64,000 nucleotides of DNA from JBDTNL01 sp039933785 (GTDB lineage Bacteria > Acidobacteriota > Thermoanaerobaculia > Multivoradales > JAGPDF01). The stretch spans positions 1-64,000 of the forward strand of contig JBDTNL010000016.1 in the NCBI GenBank assembly GCA_039933785.1, read 5' to 3'. The first letter of the stretch is position 1. Each line of letters begins with the position of its first letter. The translations under genes were made by a program, and so were the position numbers. Below, piece after piece: positions 1-9,344 of this stretch. A model generated the notes under the pieces. It ran no database searches, was not told the DNA's origin, and worked only from the letters and a program-made list of their open reading frames with translations.

Positions 1-1413
1 ACGCCGTCCTCCACTCGACTTGGTGGAGACGAAAACGGCCTCGGGATCGCGGTAGCGTGACAGGTCGTACGGCTGTTGCCGGCGGTCGCGCAGCGCGCAA
101 ACCAGGTTCACGGGATTGAAATGGGTCGACGACGACCAGATCTCCGACTGGCTCTCGGAGTCGTGATCGACCTCCGCCGACTCGACGATCTGGGGACGAT
201 CCTCACCCTCGCGATCGTCGACCCAGAACGGCCCGCCGCCAGGCTGGCCCTCGCTTCGCACCACGGCACATACCCGCAGTGGCCGATCGAGCCGACTCTG
301 CAAGCTGCGGCGCCACTCTTCGGGGCGAAGCGAGCGCATGGAGCGCGCCGGGTGGTAGCCCAGCCGGCCCTCCGCGAAGGCGAGCGCCGCCGCCAGGTCC
401 TCGCGGCCGATCTCCGCCGACTCGAGGCGTTCGAGATGCGCGAACAGCTCCTCTTGGATCTGCAAGAGGTGGCCGCCCAAGATTTGCTGCCAGCGCGCCA
501 GAAAGGACCGTGAGCGCTCGGGGACGACGTTGTCGATGTTCTTGATGAACACGATGTCGCCTCCGGCGGCGGCGTAGGCCTGGAGGTTACGCAGCAGAGC
601 GCCGTGGCCGCCGGGCCGCAGCACCAGGCTGCCATCCGCGTTGCGGAACGGACGGCCGGCGAGATCCACCGCCACCGTGTCGCTGGCGCGCTCCTGGTAC
701 GAGAAGCTGACTTCGAAATGCACGTCGGACCGCGACTCCAGCTCAGCTCGAACGGTGCTCAAGTGGCGATCGATGGCGGCGCGGTGTTCGGGCGCGATGG
801 TGAAGTGAACTCGACAGACGCGGGCCGCGTCGGCCAGGTATCCCGCCGCTTCCGCCAGGTGCTCCTCGAACGCCGATCTCGCGCCCCGCGCCGTCAGGTG
901 GAATGGGATCAAGGCCTTCGGGCGTTCGGCATAGCCGAGTCCTTTCGGCGAGAGCAGAGTCGACAGCCATTCAAGGCCGCTGCTCACCGTTTCACCGCGC
1001 GCCCGGAGCGCCACGCCGAGCTCGTCCGCCAGCGCCAGCTCGCGCCAGTGATGGGCGAAGCGCAGAGTGTCGGCGGCGTGCCGGTCCCCGGCACCGGCCA
1101 ACTGGGCGAGAGCCGCGCGGTCGGTTTCCTCTTGCAGAGTCGCGAGCAACGACTCGAACATGCGGGTGGCGGCCCCCGATGCGGGGATGAACGCGCTCAA
1201 CCGTCCGGCGCTCGCTGCGGCGGCGCAGGCGGCGGTGCGCGCCGGGTCCTCCGCACGATCGAGCGGGAGGATGCCGTCGCCGATGCGGCAAGCGCGCGCC
1301 AGTTCGACGTGTGGCGGAGGGCCGGTCAGCAGCCGCAGCTGGCGCTCGGCCTCGGCTTCGGTGATGCCGGAGGCGGCGAGCTGCTCGAGATCCGCGGGCT
1401 CGAACGGGCTCAG
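1..1413 (-). CDS. DUF4301 family protein (3' end outside window)
   Basis: The reverse strand reads as one open frame from about 1413 to the window edge, so the C-terminus is missing. Recognisable DUF4301 signatures are an N-terminal DLEQLAASGI segment, FIPASGAATRMF, PKALIPFH, the RPGGHGALL block followed by IFIKNIDNVVP-like FIKNIDNVVP, and near the edge THFNPVNLVCALRD. The family is uncharacterised; the GGHGALL/NIDN pattern resembles sugar-nucleotidyltransferase-like folds, which is inference. No ATG, GTG or TTG lies between the upstream in-frame stop and the conserved N-terminus, so the best start is a CTG at 1413 just inside the end of rfbC; the next possible starts (TTG, then ATG) would cut conserved sequence. 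Gene order behind rfbB-rfbC suggests a link to surface-polysaccharide sugar metabolism. Confidence 0.8.
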   Translation of the reverse strand, partial: MSPFEPADLEQLAASGITEAEAERQLRLLTGPPPHVELARACRIGDGILPLDRAEDPARTAACAAAASAGRLSAFIPASGAATRMFESLLATLQEETDRAALAQLAGAGDRHAADTLRFAHHWRELALADELGVALRARGETVSSGLEWLSTLLSPKGLGYAERPKALIPFHLTARGARSAFEEHLAEAAGYLADAARVCRVHFTIAPEHRAAIDRHLSTVRAELESRSDVHFEVSFSYQERASDTVAVDLAGRPFRNADGSLVLRPGGHGALLRNLQAYAAAGGDIVFIKNIDNVVPERSRSFLARWQQILGGHLLQIQEELFAHLERLESAEIGREDLAAALAFAEGRLGYHPARSMRSLRPEEWRRSLQSRLDRPLRVCAVVRSEGQPGGGPFWVDDREGEDRPQIVESAEVDHDSESQSEIWSSSTHFNPVNLVCALRDRRQQPYDLSRYRDPEAVFVSTKSSGGRR

Positions 1414-1417
1414 AGGT

Positions 1418-1975
1418 TCACCGGCGAAAGATGGGGAGGCGGTCCATCAGGTCGGCTAGGCGGCCGAGCGCGCGATCCTTCGGCGACAACAGCGGCTTCT
1501 CGATCGGCCATTCGACGCCGAGGTCAGGATCGTCCCAGGCGACTCCGAGCTCGTCGCTCGGATCGTAAAGGTCGGTGCACTTGTACTCGACCTGGACCGG
1601 ACCGCCGTCGAGGACGCAGAAGCCGTGCGCGAAATCGGGCGGAATCCACAGTTGATGAAAGTTGGCCGCGGAAAGCTCGAAGCCCACCCACTGGGCGAAG
1701 GTGGGGGAGCCTCTGCGGATGTCGACCGCGACGTCGAAGATCCGCCCCTCGACGCAGCGCACCAGCTTGCCTTGGGCGCGCGTACGCTGCGCATGCAGGC
1801 CGCGCAGGATCGGTCCCACCGAGCGCGAGTGATTGTCCTGCACGAACCGCAGCGGGATGCCGTTCTCGGCGTAGCGTTGTTCGTGATAAGTCTCGACGAA
1901 GAAGCCGCGCTCGTCGCCGTGCACTTTGGGTTCGATGAGGATGACGCCCGGGAGCTTGGTGGCGCGGAACGTCAT
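1418..1975 (-). CDS. rfbC: dTDP-4-dehydrorhamnose 3,5-epimerase
   Basis: This 185-residue protein is the usual length for RmlC/RfbC, the cupin epimerase that converts dTDP-4-keto-6-deoxyglucose to dTDP-4-keto-rhamnose in the cytoplasm. Visible family marks are DERGFF (21-26), the RGLH motif with catalytic His61, a Lys at 70 and the WIPPDFAHGF block (110-119), plus the LYDP segment with the conserved Tyr at about 137. The common RGLHYQ is RGLHAQ here, a mild variation. It starts three bases after rfbB ends and is followed with almost no gap by the DUF4301 gene, so the three are probably one operon. The rfbA and rfbD partners are not in the window. Confidence 0.95.
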   Translation of the reverse strand: MTFRATKLPGVILIEPKVHGDERGFFVETYHEQRYAENGIPLRFVQDNHSRSVGPILRGLHAQRTRAQGKLVRCVEGRIFDVAVDIRRGSPTFAQWVGFELSAANFHQLWIPPDFAHGFCVLDGGPVQVEYKCTDLYDPSDELGVAWDDPDLGVEWPIEKPLLSPKDRALGRLADLMDRLPIFRR

Positions 1976-1978
1976 CGC

Positions 1979-3073
1979 CTAAAGCGCCGATCCGGTCAGC
2001 GTGCCGAGCCGCTCGCGTCGATAACGCCCAGACTGTACGCTTTCGCACCAGTCTCGATGCGCCAGATACCAACGCACCGTGGCGGCCATGCCGCTCTCGA
2101 AGTCGTGCGTGGGCTGCCAGCCAAGCTCGCGCGAGATCTTGCTTGCGTCGATTGCATAGCGCCGGTCGTGACCGGGGCGATCGGCGACGAAGGTCATCAG
2201 ATCGCGATAGCGCCCAATCTTCCGCTCCTTCAGACGCTCGTTCGCGGTCGCCGGGAGCGCGCTCTCGAGCAGGTCGCAGAGCGTGTGCACGATTTCCAGG
2301 TTGGTCCGTTCACTGTTGCCGCCGAGGTTGTACTTCTCGCCCGGAAGGCCCCGTTCGAGCACCCGCAGGATGCCCGCGCAGTGATCTTCGACGTACAGCC
2401 AGTCGCGCACGTTCTTGCCGTCGCCGTAGATCGGTAGCGGCTTGCCCTCGAGCGCGTTCAGGATCATCAGTGGGATGAGCTTTTCCGGAAACTGGAACGG
2501 TCCGTAGTTGTTGGAGCAGTTGGTGATCAGCGTCGGGAGGCCGAAGGTGTGGTGGTAGGCGCGGACCAGGTGATCGGCCGATGCCTTGGACGCGGCATAC
2601 GGCGAGTTCGGCGCGTACGCGGTCTCCTCGCTGAACAGGCCGGTCTCCCCGAGCGAGCCGTAGACTTCGTCGGTCGAGACATGCAGAAAGCGAAATGCCG
2701 CCCGCGCCTCCGCAGATAGACTCGCCGAGTGGTGGCGCGCCGCCTCGAGGAGCTCAAAGGCGCCGACGATGTTGGTTTGCACGAAGTCGCCCGGGCTGTC
2801 GATCGAGCGATCGACGTGGCTCTCGGCCGCGAAGTTGAGCACCGCCGTCGGAGCATGCTCGGCGAAGGCCGCGCGCACGGCGACGCGGTCGGTGATGTCG
2901 GCCTGGACGAAGACGAAACGTGGGTTGCCGGCCACCTCGGCGAGATTCGCCAGGTTGCCGGCATAGGTCAGCTTGTCCAGGACGACGATCCGCGAGGCGG
3001 TCTTATCCAGCGCATGGCGGACGAAGTTCGCGCCGATGAAACCGGCTCCGCCGGTGACCAAAAGAGTCTGCAT
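1979..3073 (-). CDS. rfbB: dTDP-glucose 4,6-dehydratase
   Basis: Extended short-chain dehydrogenase, 364 residues, converting dTDP-glucose to dTDP-4-keto-6-deoxyglucose, the step before RfbC. The NAD-binding GGAGFIG lies at 8-14, the STDEVYGS active-site block at 133-140 (Thr134, Asp135, Glu136), and the catalytic YxxxK pair is Tyr159/Lys163. FPEKLIPLMI and GDGKNVRDWLYVEDH are also family hallmarks. The frame stays open far upstream, but the homologous protein begins at the ATG at 3073 (MQTLLVTGG); the upstream extension runs through the long inverted repeat and is not protein-like. First gene of the rfbB-rfbC-DUF4301 set. Confidence 0.96.
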   Translation of the reverse strand: MQTLLVTGGAGFIGANFVRHALDKTASRIVVLDKLTYAGNLANLAEVAGNPRFVFVQADITDRVAVRAAFAEHAPTAVLNFAAESHVDRSIDSPGDFVQTNIVGAFELLEAARHHSASLSAEARAAFRFLHVSTDEVYGSLGETGLFSEETAYAPNSPYAASKASADHLVRAYHHTFGLPTLITNCSNNYGPFQFPEKLIPLMILNALEGKPLPIYGDGKNVRDWLYVEDHCAGILRVLERGLPGEKYNLGGNSERTNLEIVHTLCDLLESALPATANERLKERKIGRYRDLMTFVADRPGHDRRYAIDASKISRELGWQPTHDFESGMAATVRWYLAHRDWCESVQSGRYRRERLGTLTGSAL

Positions 3074-3112
3074 AGCGACCGCGAAGTATATCTCGCGGCT
3101 TTCGAGCGGCCG

Positions 3113-3214
3113 CGATTTCCGGGCCCGGGTGGTGTCCTGACTTTGAACTCCCTGCGCTGCGGGGATTACGCTCCGGGAGTCCAAAGTCAGGACACCACCC
3201 GGACCCGGAAATCG
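3113..3214. repeat. Long imperfect inverted repeat (40-bp arms)
   Basis: The left arm 3113-3152 and right arm 3175-3214 are reverse complements with only two mismatches, separated by 22 bases. The core reads GGTGTCCTGACTTTG. It sits between the divergent rfbB and uppP genes. The size and near-identity of the arms suggest a mobile palindromic (REP- or MITE-like) element rather than a plain terminator; no T-tract follows on either strand. A second role in blocking transcription between the divergent genes is possible. Confidence 0.8.
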
Positions 3215-3285
3215 ATCTCTGTGAGACGGGGCTGGCGTAAGATCCGCCGCGGCTTGAGCGCAAAAGCTCGGCGGCGAGGAGCGAG

Positions 3286-4110
3286 ATGAACCTTTGGCAG
3301 GCTGTCGTGTTGGGGATCGTACAGGGCTTGACGGAGTTCCTGCCGGTGAGCTCCTCGGCCCATCTAATTCTGGTGCCTCATGTGCTCGGCTGGCAGGATC
3401 AAGGACTGTCGTTCGACGTCGCCGCGCACCTGGGGACATTCCTCGCCGTGCTGCTCTACTTTCGGCGCGACTTGGTGGCGTTGCTCGGCGGCTCGTTTCG
3501 CGCCGCTCGCGGATCGCAGGCGACGAGTGATCGAGAGGCCGCGCGGCTGTTTTGGATCCTCGCCCTGGGCACTATCCCGATCGCGGTGGTCGGCTTTCTT
3601 GCTCGCCACTGGGTGGAGACTCAGGCGCGCAACGCGCTGCTCATTGCCTGCACATCGATCGGCTTTGGCCTACTGCTGGGGATCGCCGATCGCTTCGCCA
3701 CGCGCAGCCGGAGTCTCGCCGACGTCACCGCCACGGATGGCTGGATGGTTGGCTTTCTGCAGGCGCTCGCCGTGGTGCCCGGAGTCTCGCGCTCGGGCAT
3801 CACGATGACGACCGGTCTCTTTCGAGGTCTCGACCGCGAGGCTGCGGCGAGGTTCTCGTTCCTGCTCTTCATCCCGGCGAGTTGCTTGGTCGCAGCGAAG
3901 CACGCACTCGATCTGGCGGGAGGAAAGGTAGCGGCGGGCGAGCTCTTGCCGATGGCGATCGGCTTCGTGATGGCCTTTGCGTCGGGCATCCTGGTGATCG
4001 GTTGGCTGCTGGGTTGGCTCCGGCGGCGCAGCCTCGCCGTGTTCGCGATCTACCGCATCCTACTCGGTGGGGCGATCCTGCTGTTTTGGTGGCAGGGAGG
4101 TCTTGGATGA
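3286..4110 (+). CDS. uppP: Undecaprenyl-diphosphatase
   Basis: UppP/BacA family integral membrane phosphatase (274 residues) that recycles undecaprenyl pyrophosphate to the monophosphate carrier for peptidoglycan and O-antigen synthesis; overproduction in other bacteria gives bacitracin resistance. The N-terminal EFLPVSSSAHL motif (17-27) and the PGVSRSGITM motif are the two conserved active-site segments. Multiple hydrophobic segments follow. The ATG is preceded by GAGGAG at good spacing. A clear intrinsic terminator lies about 110 bases downstream, so it is probably transcribed alone. Its position next to dTDP-sugar genes fits an envelope-polysaccharide context. Confidence 0.95.
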   Translation: MNLWQAVVLGIVQGLTEFLPVSSSAHLILVPHVLGWQDQGLSFDVAAHLGTFLAVLLYFRRDLVALLGGSFRAARGSQATSDREAARLFWILALGTIPIAVVGFLARHWVETQARNALLIACTSIGFGLLLGIADRFATRSRSLADVTATDGWMVGFLQALAVVPGVSRSGITMTTGLFRGLDREAAARFSFLLFIPASCLVAAKHALDLAGGKVAAGELLPMAIGFVMAFASGILVIGWLLGWLRRRSLAVFAIYRILLGGAILLFWWQGGLG

Positions 4111-4218
4111 AGTGTTTTGGGCACAGAAGAAAGATAGTTGTTGTAATTGACAAGTGGCTATTAGTCCTGCTACCTTCTCGACAGCGGGGAGGATTCGCTC
4201 CTCCTCTCATCCCTCCCA

Positions 4219-4251
4219 AGAGGGGCGCCTGACGCGCCCCTCTCTTTTTTT
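4219..4251 (+). terminator. Rho-independent terminator after uppP
   Basis: A perfect 10-bp stem AGAGGGGCGC / GCGCCCCTCT with a 5-base loop is followed directly by CTTTTTTT on the plus strand. Confidence 0.9.
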
Positions 4252-4261
4252 GCCGCTTTCT

Positions 4262-4825
4262 CTACGACGGGTTTCCGAGAATTGCCTTCTTGAAGTCCGC
4301 TCCGGGGCCTGGATTGGGTCCGATCCAAGTGCGCAGGATCGCATCCGAGGTCGCCTTCCCGCCGAGCACGCCCTTCGCCTTGCCGTTCACCTCGACCGTG
4401 GTTCCGGTCGCGGGCTCATATGTGAGGACGAGCTCGTTGCCCTTCGGGATGTCCTCCATGTACGAGCAGAGAGTCTTGAAGGTGGCGGAGACCTCGGCGC
4501 TGGGATTCGGCGTGTTGTCCTCCAAGCCCTCGCTCCAGGCATCGCACATCTGGCTGGTCGAGACGCTGAAGACGAAATGCATCACCAAGCGGCGCGACTC
4601 GTCGGCGGTCAGAATCTTCTCCGCGTCGGCCTGCTTGGCGGGCAGATACAGGCCGCCCACGTAAACTTTGATGAACAGCTTCTTGCGCAGACCGACGCCG
4701 TTCAGGACCAGCGATTGCTCGCCGACCTTGGCGGTGTCGGAGAGCGTTACGCCGGCGAGCTCGGCCGGAAATGCCGGCGCCGCAAGGGCGCTCAGGGCGA
4801 GACAAACGAGGATCATTCGGCGCAT
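4262..4825 (-). CDS. Secreted chalcone-isomerase-like domain protein
   Basis: A 187-residue protein with an N-terminal signal peptide (MRRMILVCLALSALAAPAFPA) and a chalcone_isomerase-like (Chalcone_3 type) domain. The typical pattern is present: GVTLSDTAKVGEQSLVLNG, then KLFIKVYVGGLYLP, and VMHFVFSVS. Bacterial members are periplasmic and of unknown role; the name reflects fold, not flavonoid chemistry. It is convergent with uppP and divergent from the sigma factor gene downstream of it on the other strand. Confidence 0.8.
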   Translation of the reverse strand: MRRMILVCLALSALAAPAFPAELAGVTLSDTAKVGEQSLVLNGVGLRKKLFIKVYVGGLYLPAKQADAEKILTADESRRLVMHFVFSVSTSQMCDAWSEGLEDNTPNPSAEVSATFKTLCSYMEDIPKGNELVLTYEPATGTTVEVNGKAKGVLGGKATSDAILRTWIGPNPGPGADFKKAILGNPS

Positions 4826-4892
4826 GGTTTTCCTCCGCGATCGGTTGTGTCTGGATTCGATTCGGTGGTAAGTGTAGCGGCTCTTGCTCGGG

Positions 4893-5468
4893 ATGGCGAT
4901 CAGCGATGCAGAGTTGGTGGCGCAGGCCCTCGGTGGCTCCGAGGCTGCCTATGCCGAGATCGTGCGGCGCTTCGAGCGCCCGCTGTACAGCCTCATCCTG
5001 CGCCTGGTGCGCGATCCGGCACTGGCCGAAGACCTGGCGCAGGATGTCTTCGTGAAGGCGATCCGGGCCCTCGCGAGCTACGATCCCGAACGCAAATTCT
5101 CCAGCTGGCTGTTCAAGATCGCCCACAACACGACCATCGACCACCTGCGCCGCCGAAGCCTGGATACCCAACCGCTCGAGACCGGCACCGACGAATCCAT
5201 CGATCCTTTGCAGGTGATCGCCGATGAATCGATCGCCGATCCCGAGGCCGAGATGCATCGCCGAGAGCTCGCGGTGGCGCTCGATCGAGCGGTGGCGGGG
5301 TTGCGGCCCGAGTATCGGGAAGTCATGCTGCTCCGGTTTCGGGAGGGTCTGGCCTACGAGGAGATCGCGGCGATCACCGGGCTGCCCCTGGGGACGGTGA
5401 AAACGCACATCCACCGGGCCCGCAAGGAGATGGCGGAAGCGATGGAGAAGGCCGGCTGGGGCCGATGA
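4893..5468 (+). CDS. ECF-type RNA polymerase sigma factor
   Basis: A 191-residue sigma-70 family factor with region 2 (YAEIVRRFERPLYSLILRLV, then DLAQDVFVKAIRAL and FSSWLFKIAHN) and region 4 (LPPEYR-like LRPEYREVMLLRF, then YEEIAAITGLPLGTVKTHIHRARK helix-turn-helix). This is the two-domain ECF layout. A TTG nine bases upstream is an alternative start; neither has a strong ribosome site. The next genes are a small membrane protein and a polymer-forming membrane protein, so this is likely a sigma/anti-sigma envelope-stress unit. Confidence 0.93.
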   Translation: MAISDAELVAQALGGSEAAYAEIVRRFERPLYSLILRLVRDPALAEDLAQDVFVKAIRALASYDPERKFSSWLFKIAHNTTIDHLRRRSLDTQPLETGTDESIDPLQVIADESIADPEAEMHRRELAVALDRAVAGLRPEYREVMLLRFREGLAYEEIAAITGLPLGTVKTHIHRARKEMAEAMEKAGWGR

Positions 5469-5516
5469 GTGGGCTGAAACTCACGTACCGCGGTTGCCGT
5501 AGGGCGGGATGAGGAG

Positions 5517-6053
5517 ATGAGAATGACGCGAAAGCACCCAGAAGACCTCGAAACTTGGCTCCGGGCCGAGTCCGCGGGGGATTCCGAGCGGGCCGATCGG
5601 GCCCTGGCGGGCCTGATGCAGCGACTGCCTTTGGCGCAGCCGTCGGCGGGCTTTGCCGGGCGGGTGTTGCAGCGGGCGGGGATTGGGACGCCAGTCCGCG
5701 TGGCGGTCGATCTCTTCGCCTGGACAAGCGTGCGCTGGGCCATCGGCCTGGGGCTCGTGCTTGCGGCGGCCTCGCTCCTCTTCGTGCCGACGCTCCTGCA
5801 ACCGTTGGTCTCGGCGGTTTCGCTGTCCGGAGTGCTCGGAGCTCTGACCCAGGTGATCGTGCAGATTGGCCGCTGGATCGGCGCCGGCGCCGCCTTCTGG
5901 CGAGTCGCAGGTGAGCTGGGCTCGACCTGCGCGCTGGTGGTTTCCAAGCCGCCTATCGCGCTCCTGTTGCTCGCCATGGCGGGTATGGGCGCGGCGGCCC
6001 TGCGGGTTCTCAATAGACTCATGTCTCCCGAGAGGAGTGCAGCTCATGCTTGA
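5517..6053 (+). CDS. Putative membrane anti-sigma factor
   Basis: A 178-residue protein with a hydrophilic N-terminal half (HPEDLETWLRAESAGDSERAD) and three hydrophobic stretches at about 75-95, 105-125 and 145-165. No sequence family is certain and there is no clear zinc-binding HxxxCxxC motif, so the anti-sigma role is inferred from position: it begins 48 bases after the ECF sigma gene and overlaps the next gene by 8 bases (ATGCTTGA). The start has a GAGGAG ribosome site just upstream. Translational coupling with both neighbours is likely. Confidence 0.6.
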   Translation: MRMTRKHPEDLETWLRAESAGDSERADRALAGLMQRLPLAQPSAGFAGRVLQRAGIGTPVRVAVDLFAWTSVRWAIGLGLVLAAASLLFVPTLLQPLVSAVSLSGVLGALTQVIVQIGRWIGAGAAFWRVAGELGSTCALVVSKPPIALLLLAMAGMGAAALRVLNRLMSPERSAAHA

Positions 6054-7599
6054 TCTTCAATCCCGCAGGAACGGCGCAATGCGTAGCGCGCTGCTCGTGC
6101 TGCTGGTGATTTGCGCGGCGGCCAGTGCGGCCGCGGCGGATTCGGCCGATTCCACGAGGGGATTGGCCGACCGAGCCCGGCAGCACTTCGAGGTGCTACC
6201 GCTGCGCGAAGGTGTTTTGCTCAAGCCGCACGCGGGTGGCTCGCCGGGGTACTCGGTGATCGAGATCACCGAGAGCGGCGTCGCAGTCGACGGCGAGGAG
6301 TTGTCCGGATCGAAGCTGCGGCGGAGGCTCGGAGCTGACTCCGACCTCGTCGAGGCGATCGCCGACCTCGATGGCGAGGACTTGCGTGCCCTCGCGGGCT
6401 CTGCTCGCGAGCTTGCCGTCGGCGCTCCGGCGTCACCCGAGTTGCCTGTGCCTCCGTCACCTCCGACCCCTCCGAGCGCTCCGATCTCTCCAACCCCGCC
6501 GAGCGCTCCGTTGCCGCCGATGCCTCCGCGGCACCGCAGTACGGACGCCAAGATCTCGCTCGGCAGCAGCTCCCATGTCGCCCGCGGCGAGACCTCCGAT
6601 GACGTGGTGGTGATCGGCGGCACGATCAACGTCGAGGGCGAGGTCTTCGGCGACGCCATTGCGGTCGGCGGCAGCGTGCGCATCGATGGGAAGGTGACCG
6701 GCGACGTGGTCGCGGTGGGCGGCGGCGTAGAGCTCGGTCCGCACGCCGACGTCTACGGCGACGTGACCAGCGTCGGTGGCCACGTCGAGCGCGATCCCAG
6801 CGCGCAGGTGCGCCGGAGCACCAACGAAGTGGCCATGGGGCCGTTCCTCAGCCTGGGCCGGCTCGGGCGTTTCGGCCGGCATCGCGTGAACGTCGACTTC
6901 GATCCCTTCGCGCATGCGGCGGCACTCTTCAGCGGGGGCCTGCGCCTCGTGCTGCTCTCGATCTTCGCCTGCCTGATGATGCTCATCGCGCGCCGGCCGC
7001 TCGAGAACGTCGCCGCCAAGGTGGTTGACGAGCCGTGGCGAAGCGGACTGATCGGACTCTTGGCCCAGATTCTCGTGGTGCCCCTGTTCTTCATCACGCT
7101 GGTGGTTCTGCTGGTGTCGGTGATCGGCATTCCGCTCATCGTCTTGCTGCCGTTCGCGATGCTGGCGCTCATCGTCGGGGCGTTCCTCGGCTACGCCGCG
7201 GTGGCGTGGCGGCTGGGCGCCTGGGTGGAACGCCGTTTCGGCTGGACGTTCTCGAGCCCGTACGTTGCCCTGATCGTCGGCGTGCTCTGCATCCAGGCGA
7301 TGACGCTGGTCGGCCGCGCGATGGATTGGGGCTTCAGCCCGCTGGGCTTTTTCGTCGGCCTGCTCTTGTTTGCCGGTTGGGTGGTCCAGTACGCGGTCTG
7401 GACGGTGGGTTTCGGCGCCGTGTTGATCACGCGCTTCGGAACCTACGCGGTCTGGAGAGGCTGGCGCTGGCACCGGCCCGAAAGTCCGCCGGTCGAGGCG
7501 CCTCGGGCCGCTGAGCCGCTCAGTCAAGCCCCGGAGCTCGAAACGACCACCGCGCCACCTCCTCCGCCTCCGGCAGACGAGACCGAACCCGGCCTCTGA
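6046..7599 (+). CDS. Polymer-forming (bactofilin-like) membrane protein with proline-rich linker
   Basis: A 517-residue exported protein. After a signal peptide (hydrophobic core about 14-30) comes an alpha/beta region, a proline-rich linker (PPSPPTPPSAPISPTPP, near 140-160), then right-handed beta-repeat sequence with GGTINVEGEVFGDAIAVGG and DGKVTGDVVAVGGG, typical of polymer-forming cytoskeletal/bactofilin-like domains. The C-terminal half has four to five membrane segments and ends in a proline-rich tail. It is the last gene of the sigma/anti-sigma unit and overlaps the previous gene. GAGAGGAG precedes the ATG. The likely role is an envelope-associated effector or sensor under the sigma factor; this is inference. 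Confidence 0.75.
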   Translation: MLDLQSRRNGAMRSALLVLLVICAAASAAAADSADSTRGLADRARQHFEVLPLREGVLLKPHAGGSPGYSVIEITESGVAVDGEELSGSKLRRRLGADSDLVEAIADLDGEDLRALAGSARELAVGAPASPELPVPPSPPTPPSAPISPTPPSAPLPPMPPRHRSTDAKISLGSSSHVARGETSDDVVVIGGTINVEGEVFGDAIAVGGSVRIDGKVTGDVVAVGGGVELGPHADVYGDVTSVGGHVERDPSAQVRRSTNEVAMGPFLSLGRLGRFGRHRVNVDFDPFAHAAALFSGGLRLVLLSIFACLMMLIARRPLENVAAKVVDEPWRSGLIGLLAQILVVPLFFITLVVLLVSVIGIPLIVLLPFAMLALIVGAFLGYAAVAWRLGAWVERRFGWTFSSPYVALIVGVLCIQAMTLVGRAMDWGFSPLGFFVGLLLFAGWVVQYAVWTVGFGAVLITRFGTYAVWRGWRWHRPESPPVEAPRAAEPLSQAPELETTTAPPPPPPADETEPGL

Positions 7600-7683
7600 G
7601 CACAATCGAAGCCGACTCGCCTCGCGCGGCGAGCCGGCTCTCGAGTGGGTCCGAGAGCGATGCATGTGCCAGAATGACCGGCC

Positions 7684-9078
<1,395 letters not shown>

Positions 9079-9085
9079 GGTAACC

Positions 9086-9301
9086 ATGGAGCTGCCGACC
9101 GACGTTCTGATTCACTGCGAGCTGCTGGGGATGAAGGGTGCCCGCGGGCGCCTGCTGCAGGTCGCCGCCGAGGGCTACTACGAATTGAATTGTCAGTTCG
9201 GCGATCGCCTGCACCGCGTCCTCCTGCCGGTCGTCAATACGGTGTTGATTCAGAGTCAGCCCGAGGCGGCTTGGAGCGGCGAGCAGGACATCGAACGCTG
9301 A
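9086..9301 (+). CDS. Small hypothetical protein
   Basis: A 71-residue soluble protein beginning 7 bases after the NtrC-type regulator stops, probably co-transcribed with it. It contains a compact beta-rich segment (VLIHCELLGMKGARGRLLQV, then YYELNCQFGDRLHRVLLP). I do not recognise a family. The start codon has GAGGTAACC upstream, a good ribosome site, which supports a real gene. Confidence 0.6.
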   Translation: MELPTDVLIHCELLGMKGARGRLLQVAAEGYYELNCQFGDRLHRVLLPVVNTVLIQSQPEAAWSGEQDIER

Positions 9302-9344
9302 GACCCCTCCGAACGCCGAACCCGACGCAGGAGAGCCCCCGTCC

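Noticed and set aside
604..1938. Long plus-strand ORF over the DUF4301 and rfbC genes
   Set aside because: It is antisense to two recognisable genes, has no family resemblance and shows the Arg/Ala-rich composition of a GC-rich shadow frame.
3074..3439. N-terminal extension of rfbB
   Set aside because: The frame stays open but runs through the palindrome and into uppP; the family start is the ATG at 3073.
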